From Vibrio anguillarum (GTDB taxonomy: Bacteria; Pseudomonadota; Gammaproteobacteria; Enterobacterales; Vibrionaceae): DNA of 64,000 nt. Location of the stretch: the NCBI RefSeq assembly GCF_001989995.2, contig NZ_JAHGUP010000054.1, forward strand, positions 56,859 to 120,858, read 5' to 3'. The notes beneath the pieces are model-generated. The model had not been told where the DNA came from. It did no database searches and was given only the letters and a program-made list of their open reading frames with translations. The position numbers were made by a program, and so were the translations under genes. Shown here in pieces: positions 47,257 to 56,700 of the stretch (position 1 is its first letter; every line of letters begins with the position of its first letter).

Positions 47257-47982
47257 GTGAGCGATAACAAGATGAATAGTGCACTAACACTAAACAGTAC
47301 TGATACAAAATCACACGCTGTTGAACGAGAAAAAGAGAACACCAAATCGGAAAACCTTACGGAGTATCTGATTGAGGCGATTGTTGAGGGGCGTATAGCA
47401 CCGGGCAGCAAGATTTCAGAACCCGAACTCGCCAAACGTTTTCAAGTCAGCCGTGGGCCACTGCGTGAAGCGATAATGCGTGTGGAAGGCTTGGGGTTGA
47501 TCGAACGTGTTTCACATGTGGGCGCGCGAGTTATTGAGTTGTCACCCGGTAAGTTGGTGGAGCTTTATGCAGTACGCGAAGCGTTAGAGGGTATGGCGGC
47601 AAGGTTAGCGGCGCGCAACATTTCGCCCTCTGAATTACAAGGGCTAGAGGCATTATTGTCGACACATTCGAATCATATTGAGCAAGTCGAAGGGGCTTCC
47701 TATTTTCATCAACACGGTGATTTTGACTTTCATTACCGCATCATCAAAGCCAGCCGTAATCATAAATTAGTGACTTTATTGTGTGATGAGCTCTATCACT
47801 TACTGCGCATGTATCGTTATCAATCGCCACGCTCACATTCACGCCCGAAGGAGGCGTTGGATGAGCACAAATACATTCTACAAGCGATCAAAAACGGCGA
47901 TGAAGAACTGGCTGAGATGTTGATGCGACGCCATATTTCGGGCAGTCGAATCTTGATTGAACAGCAGATAGTAAAAGAGTAA
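47257..47982 (+). CDS. GntR-family (FCD) regulator of the methylcitrate operon
   Basis: 241 residues. N-terminal winged HTH (about 33-100) with ISEPELAKRFQVSRGPLREAI and LIERVSHVGARVIELS. The C-terminal FCD effector domain (about 105-235) has metal-binding-like positions (Asp, His) in DFDFHYRIIKAS and MLMRRHISGSR. It is the first gene before prpB, same strand. In Vibrio and Shewanella the propionate operon is controlled by a GntR-type regulator at this place rather than the enteric PrpR. GTG 47257 is used; ATG 47272 is an alternative start, neither has a good ribosome site. Confidence 0.87.
   Translation: MSDNKMNSALTLNSTDTKSHAVEREKENTKSENLTEYLIEAIVEGRIAPGSKISEPELAKRFQVSRGPLREAIMRVEGLGLIERVSHVGARVIELSPGKLVELYAVREALEGMAARLAARNISPSELQGLEALLSTHSNHIEQVEGASYFHQHGDFDFHYRIIKASRNHKLVTLLCDELYHLLRMYRYQSPRSHSRPKEALDEHKYILQAIKNGDEELAEMLMRRHISGSRILIEQQIVKE
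47655..47668. promoter_or_regulatory. Candidate GntR operator inside the GntR gene (copy 2)
   Basis: ATTGTCGACACATT, the exact reverse complement of the promoter copy at 47137-47150. It lies within the coding region, 517 bp downstream of copy 1 and about 430 bp before prpB. An intragenic repressor site with possible looping is a guess from the repeat. Confidence 0.3.
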
Positions 47983-48095
47983 GCCACAGGGCGGTGGGCA
48001 GAAAATAATCATGCCTGCAATGAAGCAAACCAAGAACCACGCATAGAGCGGCCTTGAATAAGGGCGATAACCAAGCGACTGATTAGGAGAATCTC

Positions 48096-48992
48096 ATGAG
48101 CTTAAGTCAGGGGGCGAAATTTAGACTCGCTGTTCAACAAAATGATCCACTGCAGATTGTCGGCACGATCAATCCCTATTGCGCAATGATGGCCAAACGT
48201 TTAGGCCACCAAGCCATTTATCTGTCGGGTGGTGGCATCGCTAACGCTTCGTATGGTTTGCCCGATTTAGGTATCACCACATTAAATGATGTGCTGGTGG
48301 ATGTTGAGCGCATCACCAATGCGTGTGATTTGCCTTTGTTGGTGGATATTGATACCGGTTTTGGCGGCGCATTTAGCATTGCTCGCACTATCAAAGCGAT
48401 GGAGAAAGCGGGCGCTGCTGCCGTGCATATGGAAGATCAAGTTGCGCAGAAACGCTGCGGGCATCGCCCTAATAAAGCGATCGTCAGCCAGCAAGAGATG
48501 GTTGACCGCGTAAAAGCCGCGGTAGATGCACGAGTGAACCCAGAGTTTGTGATCATGGCGCGTACCGATGCGTTAGCGGTGGAAGGAATTGATAGCGCCA
48601 TTGAACGTGCCATTGCTTGCGTGCAGGCCGGAGCCGATATGATTTTCCCCGAAGCGATGACCACTCTTGAGCAGTACGATCGTTTCTCCACCGCGCTAAG
48701 CGCAGCTTGTGGTAAATCAGTGCCGATTTTAGCCAACATTACTGAGTTTGGTCAGACGCCGCTCTACCCATGTGCAGAACTTGCTCAAGTGAAAGTGGAT
48801 ATGGTGCTTTACCCATTGAGTGCGTTTCGTGCGATGAATAAAGCGGCTGAGAATGTCTATCGCCATTTATTAGAGCAGGGCAACCAACAAGCTTTGCTCG
48901 ATAGCATGCAAACCCGTAGCGAGCTGTATGACTATCTCAATTACCACGATTACGAAGATAAGCTCGACGAGCTTTTTTCATCAAAGGAATAA
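48096..48992 (+). CDS. prpB: 2-methylisocitrate lyase
   Basis: Cleaves 2-methylisocitrate to pyruvate and succinate, last step of the methylcitrate cycle. It has 298 residues. Isocitrate-lyase superfamily motifs: [16 protein letters not shown], the Mg-binding VDIDTGFGG, and KRCGHRPNK with catalytic Cys121. RBS TTAGGAGAATCTC precedes the ATG. It starts 113 bp after the GntR gene. Confidence 0.97.
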   Translation: MSLSQGAKFRLAVQQNDPLQIVGTINPYCAMMAKRLGHQAIYLSGGGIANASYGLPDLGITTLNDVLVDVERITNACDLPLLVDIDTGFGGAFSIARTIKAMEKAGAAAVHMEDQVAQKRCGHRPNKAIVSQQEMVDRVKAAVDARVNPEFVIMARTDALAVEGIDSAIERAIACVQAGADMIFPEAMTTLEQYDRFSTALSAACGKSVPILANITEFGQTPLYPCAELAQVKVDMVLYPLSAFRAMNKAAENVYRHLLEQGNQQALLDSMQTRSELYDYLNYHDYEDKLDELFSSKE

Positions 48993-49018
48993 TAAAAACA
49001 AAGGAAAAGGAGTTCAAC

Positions 49019-50146
49019 ATGTCAAACGCACCACTGGGCGGCGCAGGTCTGCGCGGTCAAAGCGCGGGAGTCACCGCTTTATGTACTGTCGGAAAAACTG
49101 GGACGGGTCTAACTTATCGAGGTTATGACATCACCGATCTTGCCAACCATGCACAGTTTGAAGAGGTCGCTCATCTGTTATTGATTGGCCATTTACCTAA
49201 TCAAAGTGAACTTGACCAGTACAAAACCCGCTTAATGGGATTACGAGGTTTACCGCAGCCGTTAAAAGCCGCGCTAGAGCTGCTGCCAGCCAGTACACAT
49301 CCAATGGACGTAATGCGCACTGGCTGTTCAGTTTTAGGCAACCTTGAAACTGAGCACAGTTTTGCTGAGCAGTTGAGTGCGACCGAACGGATGTTGGCAC
49401 TTTTCCCCGCTATTATCTGTTATTGGTATCGTTTCAGCCACCAAGGCATCCGGATTGAGACTGAAGATCAAAGCGAAGCATGCATTGGTGGCTACTTCTT
49501 AAAAATGCTGACAGGAAAAGCACCGAGCGAGCTGCATAAGCAGGTGATGCATTGCTCATTGATTCTGTACGCAGAGCATGAGTTTAATGCATCAACGTTT
49601 TCCGCGCGCGTTTGTGCTTCTACGCTGTCAGATATTCACTCTTGCGTAACCGGGGCGATTGGCACACTGCGTGGCCCGTTGCATGGTGGAGCCAATGAAG
49701 CGGCGATGGCGATGATCGAACGCTGGCAAACACCGGACGAAGCTGAGGCCAATATTCTGCAAATGTTGGCTAATAAAGACAAAATTATGGGCTTTGGTCA
49801 TGCTATTTATCGTGAAAGTGACCCGCGTAACGCATTGATCAAACGTTGGTCAAAAGCGTTATCTGAAGCGGTGGGTGATACGCATTTGTACGCGGTATCA
49901 GAACGTGTTGAAGCGGTGATGAAACGTGAGAAAGGCCTATTTTGTAATGCGGATTTCTTCCACGCTTCGGCCTACCATTTTATGGGTATTCCTACGCCAT
50001 TATTTACCCCTATTTTTGTGATGAGTCGATTAACCGGCTGGGCCGCTCATGTGTTTGAGCAGCGCGCTAATAACCGAATTATTCGCCCAAGTGCCGATTA
50101 TGACGGTCCTGAACATCAAGAGTGGATACCAATAGAGCAGCGTTAA
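49019..50146 (+). CDS. prpC: 2-methylcitrate synthase
   Basis: Condenses propionyl-CoA with oxaloacetate. It has 375 residues, start after AAGGAGTTCAAC. Citrate-synthase-fold motifs: GLTYRGYDITDLA, GPLHGGANEAAM, MGFGHAIYRESDPRN (catalytic His). An N-terminus AGLRGQSAGVTALCTVGKTG is typical of PrpC. It lies 26 bp after prpB and 119 bp before acnD. Confidence 0.96.
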   Translation: MSNAPLGGAGLRGQSAGVTALCTVGKTGTGLTYRGYDITDLANHAQFEEVAHLLLIGHLPNQSELDQYKTRLMGLRGLPQPLKAALELLPASTHPMDVMRTGCSVLGNLETEHSFAEQLSATERMLALFPAIICYWYRFSHQGIRIETEDQSEACIGGYFLKMLTGKAPSELHKQVMHCSLILYAEHEFNASTFSARVCASTLSDIHSCVTGAIGTLRGPLHGGANEAAMAMIERWQTPDEAEANILQMLANKDKIMGFGHAIYRESDPRNALIKRWSKALSEAVGDTHLYAVSERVEAVMKREKGLFCNADFFHASAYHFMGIPTPLFTPIFVMSRLTGWAAHVFEQRANNRIIRPSADYDGPEHQEWIPIEQR

Positions 50147-50265
50147 TGGGATGAAATCAAGCCATGCTCCTTTGGTGTATGGTTTGATGGCAGGTAAAAC
50201 CTAGCTCGCTAGACGATGTTTTGAATAGACAATGTTTCGAATAGACAGTTTTATGGGTGGAATTG

Positions 50266-52872
50266 ATGAGTCATCAAACGATCAACAGCCAATACAAAAA
50301 AGTATTACCAGCGACCGCGCTGGAGTATTTTGATGCACGACAAGCGGTCAATGATATCCAAGCCGGAGCGTATGATCGGCTGCCTTATACCTCACGAATA
50401 CTGGCGGAAAACTTAGTCCGCCGCTGTGAGCCGCACACATTGGTTGATTCGCTGAAACAGCTGATTGAGCGTAAGCGCGATCTCGACTTCCCGTGGTATC
50501 CGGCGCGTGTGGTGTGCCACGACATTTTAGGACAAACCGCTTTAGTGGACTTGGCGGGGTTAAGAGACGCGATCGCTCAGCAAGGCGGTGATCCATCCAA
50601 AGTAAACCCTGTGGTGGAAACGCAACTGATTGTCGATCACTCACTCGCGGTTGAACATGCTGGCTTCGAAGCTGACGCGTTTGAAAAAAACCGTGCGATT
50701 GAAGATCGCCGCAATGAAGATCGCTTTCACTTCATCGAATGGTGCAAAACCGCCTTTGAAAATGTCAGCGTTATTCCGGCGGGTAATGGCATCATGCACC
50801 AGATTAACTTAGAAAAAATGTCGCCCGTCATCCAAGTGAAAAACGGCTTAGCATTTCCAGATACTTGTGTCGGTACTGACAGCCATACTCCTCATGTCGA
50901 TTCATTAGGCGTGCTGGCGATTGGCGTCGGTGGGTTAGAAGCCGAAACAGTGATGTTAGGTCGGCCTTCGATGATGCGTCTGCCCGATATTGTCGGCGTT
51001 AAACTAACCGGTCAACGCCAAGCGGGGATCACCGCGACCGACATTGTGCTTGCCATTACGGAGTTCTTGCGAAATCAGCGCGTGGTGTCTTGTTATCTGG
51101 AGTTTTTCGGAGAAGGCGCTCGCGCATTGACGATTGGCGATCGCGCAACGCTTTCCAATATGACACCTGAATATGGTGCAACCGCAGGCATGTTCTATAT
51201 TGATGAGCAAACCATCAACTATCTCAAACTCACGGGTCGAGACGCACAGCAAGTAGCCTTGGTTGAACAGTACGCTAAGCAAACCGGCTTATGGGCCGAT
51301 GATTTGATTGAAGCGCAATACGAACGGGTGCTGGAGTTTGATCTCTCAAGTGTACAGCGTAATTTAGCCGGGCCTTCGAATCCTCATCGCCGTTTGCCGA
51401 CAAGCGAACTGACCGAGCGCGGTATTGCGGGGGCGTGGCAAACCAAAGAAGGCGAATTACCTGATGGCGCAGTGATCATCGCCGCCATTACTTCGTGCAC
51501 CAATACCAGTAATCCGCGCAATGTCGTGGCCGCCGCGTTGCTGGCGAAAAAGGCCAATCAATTGGGTTTGGTTCGCAAACCTTGGGTCAAAACCTCTTTT
51601 GCACCGGGCTCAAAAGTAGCCAAACTTTATTTAGAGGAAGCCGGTCTGCTGCCTGAGCTAGAACAGCTCGGTTTTGGCATCGTCGCTTATGCATGCATTA
51701 CCTGTAATGGCATGAGTGGCGCGCTTGATCCTAGGATTGAGCAGCAAATCATTGAACGCGATCTCTATACGACGGCTGTGCTATCAGGTAACCGAAACTT
51801 TGATGGCCGCATCCATCCCTATGCGAAGCAGGCTTTTCTTGCCTCTCCGCCATTGGTGGTGGCGTATGCACTTGCGGGTACGATTCGTTTTGATATTGAA
51901 AAAGACGCGTTGGGAATAGATTCGCAAGGCAAGCCGATTTACCTCAATGACTTATGGCCAACCGATGAAGAGATCGATGATGTGGTGGCGCGCCATGTTA
52001 AGCCCGAACAGTTCAAACAAATCTACATTCAGATGTTTAAATTAGATGAGCACATGGCCAAACAAAAGCCACTTTATGATTGGCGCCCCATGAGCACTTA
52101 TATCCGTCGTCCGCCTTATTGGGAAGGTGCGTTAGCGGGTGAACGTCGGTTGTCAGCCATGCGACCTTTGGCTATTTTAGGTGACAACATCACTACGGAT
52201 CATTTATCGCCATCGAACGCAATTTTAGCGACCAGTGCCGCTGGGGAATATTTGCTCAAAATGGGCGTTCCGGAGCAAGATTTTAACTCCTATGCCACGC
52301 ATCGTGGTGACCATCTGACCGCGCAACGCGCCACTTTTGCTAACCCCAAACTGTTCAATGAGATGGTGCAAGAGGAGGGTAAAGTAAAGCAAGGTTCGTT
52401 AGCGCGTATTGAACCTGAAGGCTTGGTTACCCGCATGTGGGAAGTGATAGAGACTTATATGGATCGTAAGCAGCCATTGATCATTATTGCTGGGGCCGAT
52501 TATGGGCAAGGTTCGTCACGTGATTGGGCGGCGAAAGGTGTACGTTTGGCGGGAGTTGAAGCCATTGTTGCCGAGGGGTTTGAACGGATCCATCGCACGA
52601 ATTTAGTCGGGATGGGTGTTCTGCCACTGCAATTTAAAACGGGAACAGACCGCCACACACTGCAACTCGATGGTACTGAGCTTTATGATGTGGTGGGAGA
52701 TATTAAGCCAGGCGTCGACTTAAGCTTGGTGATCACTCGTACGCAAGGCGCAAATAAGGGCGAACAGCAGAAGGTTACGGTGACTTGTCGTTTAGACACG
52801 GCTGATGAAGTCAGTGTGTATCAGGCTGGTGGCGTATTGCAGCGTTTTGCGCAAGATTTTCTGGCTCAATGA
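50266..52872 (+). CDS. acnD: 2-methylcitrate dehydratase, Fe/S-dependent (AcnD)
   Basis: Aconitase-family enzyme that dehydrates 2-methylcitrate, replacing PrpD in many proteobacteria and needing PrpF. It has 868 residues from ATG 50266, which has GGGTGG 5-10 nt upstream. The frame is open three codons further to a GTG. Fe-S ligands: Cys in ITSCTNTSNPRN and CITCNGMSG. The swivel domain has GADYGQGSSRDWAAKG. Its stop overlaps the longest prpF frame by 4 bp. Confidence 0.96.
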   Translation: MSHQTINSQYKKVLPATALEYFDARQAVNDIQAGAYDRLPYTSRILAENLVRRCEPHTLVDSLKQLIERKRDLDFPWYPARVVCHDILGQTALVDLAGLRDAIAQQGGDPSKVNPVVETQLIVDHSLAVEHAGFEADAFEKNRAIEDRRNEDRFHFIEWCKTAFENVSVIPAGNGIMHQINLEKMSPVIQVKNGLAFPDTCVGTDSHTPHVDSLGVLAIGVGGLEAETVMLGRPSMMRLPDIVGVKLTGQRQAGITATDIVLAITEFLRNQRVVSCYLEFFGEGARALTIGDRATLSNMTPEYGATAGMFYIDEQTINYLKLTGRDAQQVALVEQYAKQTGLWADDLIEAQYERVLEFDLSSVQRNLAGPSNPHRRLPTSELTERGIAGAWQTKEGELPDGAVIIAAITSCTNTSNPRNVVAAALLAKKANQLGLVRKPWVKTSFAPGSKVAKLYLEEAGLLPELEQLGFGIVAYACITCNGMSGALDPRIEQQIIERDLYTTAVLSGNRNFDGRIHPYAKQAFLASPPLVVAYALAGTIRFDIEKDALGIDSQGKPIYLNDLWPTDEEIDDVVARHVKPEQFKQIYIQMFKLDEHMAKQKPLYDWRPMSTYIRRPPYWEGALAGERRLSAMRPLAILGDNITTDHLSPSNAILATSAAGEYLLKMGVPEQDFNSYATHRGDHLTAQRATFANPKLFNEMVQEEGKVKQGSLARIEPEGLVTRMWEVIETYMDRKQPLIIIAGADYGQGSSRDWAAKGVRLAGVEAIVAEGFERIHRTNLVGMGVLPLQFKTGTDRHTLQLDGTELYDVVGDIKPGVDLSLVITRTQGANKGEQQKVTVTCRLDTADEVSVYQAGGVLQRFAQDFLAQ

Positions 52873-52895
52873 CGCTAAGGATAAAGGAGTATCAG

Positions 52896-54059
52896 GTGAG
52901 TAACTCATTAAAAATTCCGGCGATGTATATGCGCGGCGGCACCAGTAAGGGCGTGTTTTTTCGGCTTGAAGATTTACCCAAAGAGGCTCAGCAAGCGGGA
53001 GAGGCGCGAGATCAACTGCTGTTGCGTGTCATTGGTAGCCCCGATCCTTATGGCAAACAAATTGATGGCATGGGCGGCGCAAGTTCTAGCACCAGCAAAG
53101 CCGTGATTCTCTCCAAAAGTGAGCAAGCCGATCACGATGTGGATTACTTATTCGGCCAAGTTTCGATAGACAAAGCGTTTGTAGACTGGAGCGGCAACTG
53201 CGGTAACCTTTCTGCGGCGGTAGGGCCATTTGCGATTTACAGCGGTTTTATCGACCCAGAACGGATCCCTAATAACGGTGTAGTGACGGTTCGCGTTTGG
53301 CAAGCCAACATTGGCAAAACCATTCTTATTCATGTGCCAATTGAGCAGGGTGAAGTGCAAGAGTATGGCGATTTCGAACTTGATGGGGTGACTTTTCCCG
53401 CCGCCGAAATTGCGGTTGATTTTCTCGATCCTGCCGATGATAGCGGTGTGATGTTCCCAACCGGAAATGTGCTCGACCAACTGCAAATCCCCGGCATGGG
53501 AACCTTGAATGCAACGCTCATTAATGCGGGCATTCCGGCGATTTTTATCGATGCACACGACATCGGTTATCAAGGTACTGAACTGCAAGAGGCGATCAAC
53601 AATGATGATCATGCCTTGGCGATGTTTGAATCGATTCGCGCTTATGGCGCTGTGAAAATGGGTTTGATTGAGCATATTGAACAAGCCCAACTGCGCCAAC
53701 ATACGCCTAAAGTAGCGTTTGTAGCAAAAGCGCAATCCTATTTGTCATCCAGTGGTAAAGCGGTATCGGCGAACGATGTCGATATTGTGGTGCGCGCACT
53801 GTCTATGGGAAAACTGCATCATGCGATGATGGGAACGGCCGCGGTGGCCATCGCTTCAGCGGCCAGTGTCCCTGGAACGTTAGTGAATATGTTGGCGGGC
53901 GGTGGAGCAAAAGAATCGGTCACTTTTGGTCATCCATCCGGTACGCTGAAAGTGGGCGCTAAAGCCGTTTTACGAGAGGGTCATTGGGGAATAGAGAAAG
54001 CCAGTATGAGCCGCAGCGCGCGGGTGTTAATGGAAGGTTGGGTGCGAGTCCATCGTTAA
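52896..54059 (+). CDS. prpF: 2-methylaconitate isomerase (PrpF)
   Basis: Partner of AcnD that isomerises the trans/cis-2-methylaconitate product. It has 387 residues, PrpF/DAP-epimerase fold. Motifs: IPAMYMRGGTSKGVFF, GMGGASSSTSKAVIL, DWSGNCGNLSAAVG. The frame is open from an ATG at 52869 overlapping acnD, but GTG 52896 has AAGGAG 7 nt upstream and gives the usual PrpF start. I prefer the latter. Confidence 0.93.
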   Translation: MSNSLKIPAMYMRGGTSKGVFFRLEDLPKEAQQAGEARDQLLLRVIGSPDPYGKQIDGMGGASSSTSKAVILSKSEQADHDVDYLFGQVSIDKAFVDWSGNCGNLSAAVGPFAIYSGFIDPERIPNNGVVTVRVWQANIGKTILIHVPIEQGEVQEYGDFELDGVTFPAAEIAVDFLDPADDSGVMFPTGNVLDQLQIPGMGTLNATLINAGIPAIFIDAHDIGYQGTELQEAINNDDHALAMFESIRAYGAVKMGLIEHIEQAQLRQHTPKVAFVAKAQSYLSSSGKAVSANDVDIVVRALSMGKLHHAMMGTAAVAIASAASVPGTLVNMLAGGGAKESVTFGHPSGTLKVGAKAVLREGHWGIEKASMSRSARVLMEGWVRVHR

Positions 54060-54086
54060 GCCTCAAATCATGTTAAGGGAAATGTT

Positions 54087-55964
54087 ATGTCGGCATATTT
54101 AAAGGAATATCAATGGGCTCAATCTGAACCTGAATCATTTTGGCAGGCTCAAGCTCGGCAGATTGAGTGGTTTGAGTTTCCCCAAACTATCTTACAAAAA
54201 GATGAGCATGGCATTGAACGCTGGTTTACCGATGGTGTACTCAATACCTGTTGGTTGGCGCTAGATTTCCATTGTGAACAGGGGCGAGGTGAGCAAACCG
54301 CGCTGATTTATGATTCCCCAGTGACCGGAAGAAAGCGTCAATATAGCTATACACAATTACGAGATCAGGTAGCGAAAGTAGCGGGAATGCTGGCAATGCA
54401 AGGTGTTGCTAAAGGCGATCGGGTGATCATTTATATGCCAATGATCCCGGAAGCAGTGATGGCGATGCTCGCTTGTGCACGGCTTGGCGCGATTCACTCT
54501 GTCGTTTTTGGCGGTTTTGCACCCAATGAATTAGCGGTGCGTATTGAAGATGCTGAACCGAAAGTGATCATGACGGCATCTTGCGGTATCGAAATCAATA
54601 AGATTTTACCCTACAAACCCTTAGTTGACCGTGCCATTTTAGACAGCAAATGGAAGCCGGAAAAAGTGGTGGTGTTACAACGCTCGGAGCATGTGGCTGA
54701 CTTAAATAATGAGCGAGATCTAGAGTGGAATCGAGCCGTTAAAGAAGCGCCGCCACATGATTGTGTGCCGGTTTTGGCGACCGATCCGCTTTATATTCTT
54801 TACACATCAGGTACGACAGGCAAACCCAAAGGGGTGGTGCGCGACAACGGTGGTCATGCAGTCGCGATGAAGTACTCCATGTCAGCCATCTACAATATGC
54901 CTCAACAAGGTGTTTTTTGGGCTGCGTCCGATGTAGGGTGGGTGGTCGGTCACTCTTACATTGTTTATGCGCCGTTGATTCACGGTTGCACCACTATTTT
55001 GTATGAAGGTAAACCGGTGCGCACACCCGATCCGGCTGCATTTTGGCGAGTGTGCCAAGAGTATAAGGTGGACGTACTTTTTTCTGCGCCTACCGCCTTT
55101 CGCGCCATCAAAAAAGAAGATCCCAATGGCGATCTACTCAAACATTATGATTTATCCACTTTAACCACTATTTTTATGGCCGGAGAGCGTCTTGACCCGC
55201 CGACACTTGAATGGGTAGAACAGCACACTCAAAAGCCAGTAGTTGACCATTGGTGGCAAACCGAAACCGGTTGGGCGATTGCTGGAAATCCGATAGGGCT
55301 TGAATCGATGCCAATTAAAGCGGGGTCAGCAACGAAACCGATTCCCGGCTATCAGGTTGAGATTCTCAATGAGCTAGGTCAAGTGATGCCCGCCAATCAA
55401 CAAGGGTTTGTGGCGTTGAAACGCCCCTTACCACCAAGTTGTTTAGCGACGGTATGGCGTGATCACGAACGATTTGAGTCCGGTTACCTTGCTCAATTTG
55501 ACGGTTACTATGTTTCTGGTGATGGTGGTTATTTGGATGAAGAGGGTTATCTCTTCATCATGGGGCGAATTGATGATGTTATTAACGTTGCTGGCCATCG
55601 TTTATCTACGGGGGAGATGGAAGAAATCGTCGGTGCTCATCCTGCGGTTGCCGAATGTGCTGTAGTTGGAGTGTATGACGAGCTTAAAGGGCAGTTGCCG
55701 CTAGGGTTGGTGGTGCTTAAAGATGGCGTTAAGGTGGATGAGCGCGACTTGGAACAAGAACTTGTTAACAAAGTGCGCAGTGAAATTGGTGCGGTAGCGT
55801 GCTTTAAGCATGCGTTAATTGTTGATCGTTTACCCAAAACGCGCTCTGGTAAAATTCTGCGTCGAGTCATTCGAAAAATTGCCGATGGCGAAGAGTATGC
55901 TGTCCCTTCAACAATTGATGACCCAATGAGCTTGAGTGAGTTAGAAAAAGCGCTCCATCACTAG
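54087..55964 (+). CDS. prpE: Propionyl-CoA synthetase
   Basis: AMP-forming acyl-CoA synthetase activating propionate, first step of the pathway. It has 625 residues. Motifs: YTSGTTGKPKGVVRDNGGHA (P-loop, PrpE-type continuation), WWQTETGWAI, the hinge YLFIMGRIDDVINVAGHR, and the acetylatable Lys in PKTRSGKILRR. It lies 27 bp after prpF, last gene of the operon, followed by a terminator at 55996. Confidence 0.95.
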   Translation: MSAYLKEYQWAQSEPESFWQAQARQIEWFEFPQTILQKDEHGIERWFTDGVLNTCWLALDFHCEQGRGEQTALIYDSPVTGRKRQYSYTQLRDQVAKVAGMLAMQGVAKGDRVIIYMPMIPEAVMAMLACARLGAIHSVVFGGFAPNELAVRIEDAEPKVIMTASCGIEINKILPYKPLVDRAILDSKWKPEKVVVLQRSEHVADLNNERDLEWNRAVKEAPPHDCVPVLATDPLYILYTSGTTGKPKGVVRDNGGHAVAMKYSMSAIYNMPQQGVFWAASDVGWVVGHSYIVYAPLIHGCTTILYEGKPVRTPDPAAFWRVCQEYKVDVLFSAPTAFRAIKKEDPNGDLLKHYDLSTLTTIFMAGERLDPPTLEWVEQHTQKPVVDHWWQTETGWAIAGNPIGLESMPIKAGSATKPIPGYQVEILNELGQVMPANQQGFVALKRPLPPSCLATVWRDHERFESGYLAQFDGYYVSGDGGYLDEEGYLFIMGRIDDVINVAGHRLSTGEMEEIVGAHPAVAECAVVGVYDELKGQLPLGLVVLKDGVKVDERDLEQELVNKVRSEIGAVACFKHALIVDRLPKTRSGKILRRVIRKIADGEEYAVPSTIDDPMSLSELEKALHH

Positions 55965-55995
55965 CGGCTACCCTATAGTTGACGATTAATCGAGG

Positions 55996-56020
55996 CGCCT
56001 CAGATGAATGAGGCGTTTTT
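55996..56020 (+). terminator. Terminator of the methylcitrate operon
   Basis: CGCCTCA / TGAGGCG with loop GATGAA, then TTTTT. Confidence 0.85.
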
Positions 56021-56067
56021 ATTGCCAATTTGCAATCCGCATTTTATTTGTTTCTCTTAGTTCATCT

Positions 56068-56083
56068 GTCTTAGTTCTAAGAC
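56068..56083. repeat. Short inverted repeat before the GNAT gene
   Basis: GTCTTAG-TT-CTAAGAC, 7-bp arms, in the leader about 105-120 bp before the acetyltransferase gene. It may be an operator; nothing else supports this. Confidence 0.3.
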
Positions 56084-56188
56084 GAGATTAGCGCTCAATC
56101 GACCCAAAACGCTACGCATGAAGATATATTTTTTAATCACTATCTTATAGAATCACGGCCAAAGCTTTATTCATTCAGAGCGCGAAAT

Positions 56189-56671
56189 ATGTCGTTAGTT
56201 ATCATAACTCCTGCTTGTGATCGTGATTTACCGCAACTGAATCAGTTGATGTATGACCTTCATCATGAGCATCACCTTGCTTGCCCTGAGCATTTCAAAA
56301 CAGCAGAAGAGATTGAACAAGAAAAAAGTATTGCTCGTTATTTAGATGATCCGGAATGTTTGGTTTACGTTGCCAAAATAGACAGTCAAATTGTGGGATT
56401 TATATCGGGTCACTTTTGCGAGTTAATTTCAAGCGTGAGCAAAGCGGTACCAATGGGCAGTATTGATGAGCTTTACGTTGAGCCACAATATCGTCAGCAG
56501 CATATCGCACAGCAGCTGTTTCAAAAAATGGAACAGACATTAAAAGAGTACGGTATTACCCAAGTATTTGTCGAAGTGTGGGATTTTAACCAAGGAGCGC
56601 AATCTTTTTATCAACGTTCTGGTTTTTCATCGCATATACATTGGTTAAGAAAGTCAATCGATAGCAAGTAA
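56189..56671 (+). CDS. GNAT-family N-acetyltransferase
   Basis: 160 residues. The acetyl-CoA binding motif is VEPQYRQQHIAQQLFQKME (R/Q-x-x-G/A-type), with a preceding strand IDELYV and C-terminal SFYQRSGF, all standard GNAT features. Substrate unknown. It lies 29 bp upstream of the Nudix-PAP2 gene on the same strand, so the two may be co-transcribed. Confidence 0.88.
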   Translation: MSLVIITPACDRDLPQLNQLMYDLHHEHHLACPEHFKTAEEIEQEKSIARYLDDPECLVYVAKIDSQIVGFISGHFCELISSVSKAVPMGSIDELYVEPQYRQQHIAQQLFQKMEQTLKEYGITQVFVEVWDFNQGAQSFYQRSGFSSHIHWLRKSIDSK

Positions 56672-56700
56672 TTCGATAATAATAATCATGGATTTTTAAT

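Noticed and set aside
47255..47270. lac-operator-like TGTGAGCGATAACAA at the GntR gene start
   Set aside because: Resemblance to E. coli lacO is partial (one base missing) and no LacI-type gene is nearby; it includes the start codon.
53148..53735. 195-residue open frame opposite prpF
   Set aside because: Antisense shadow of prpF; no recognisable domain or start signal.
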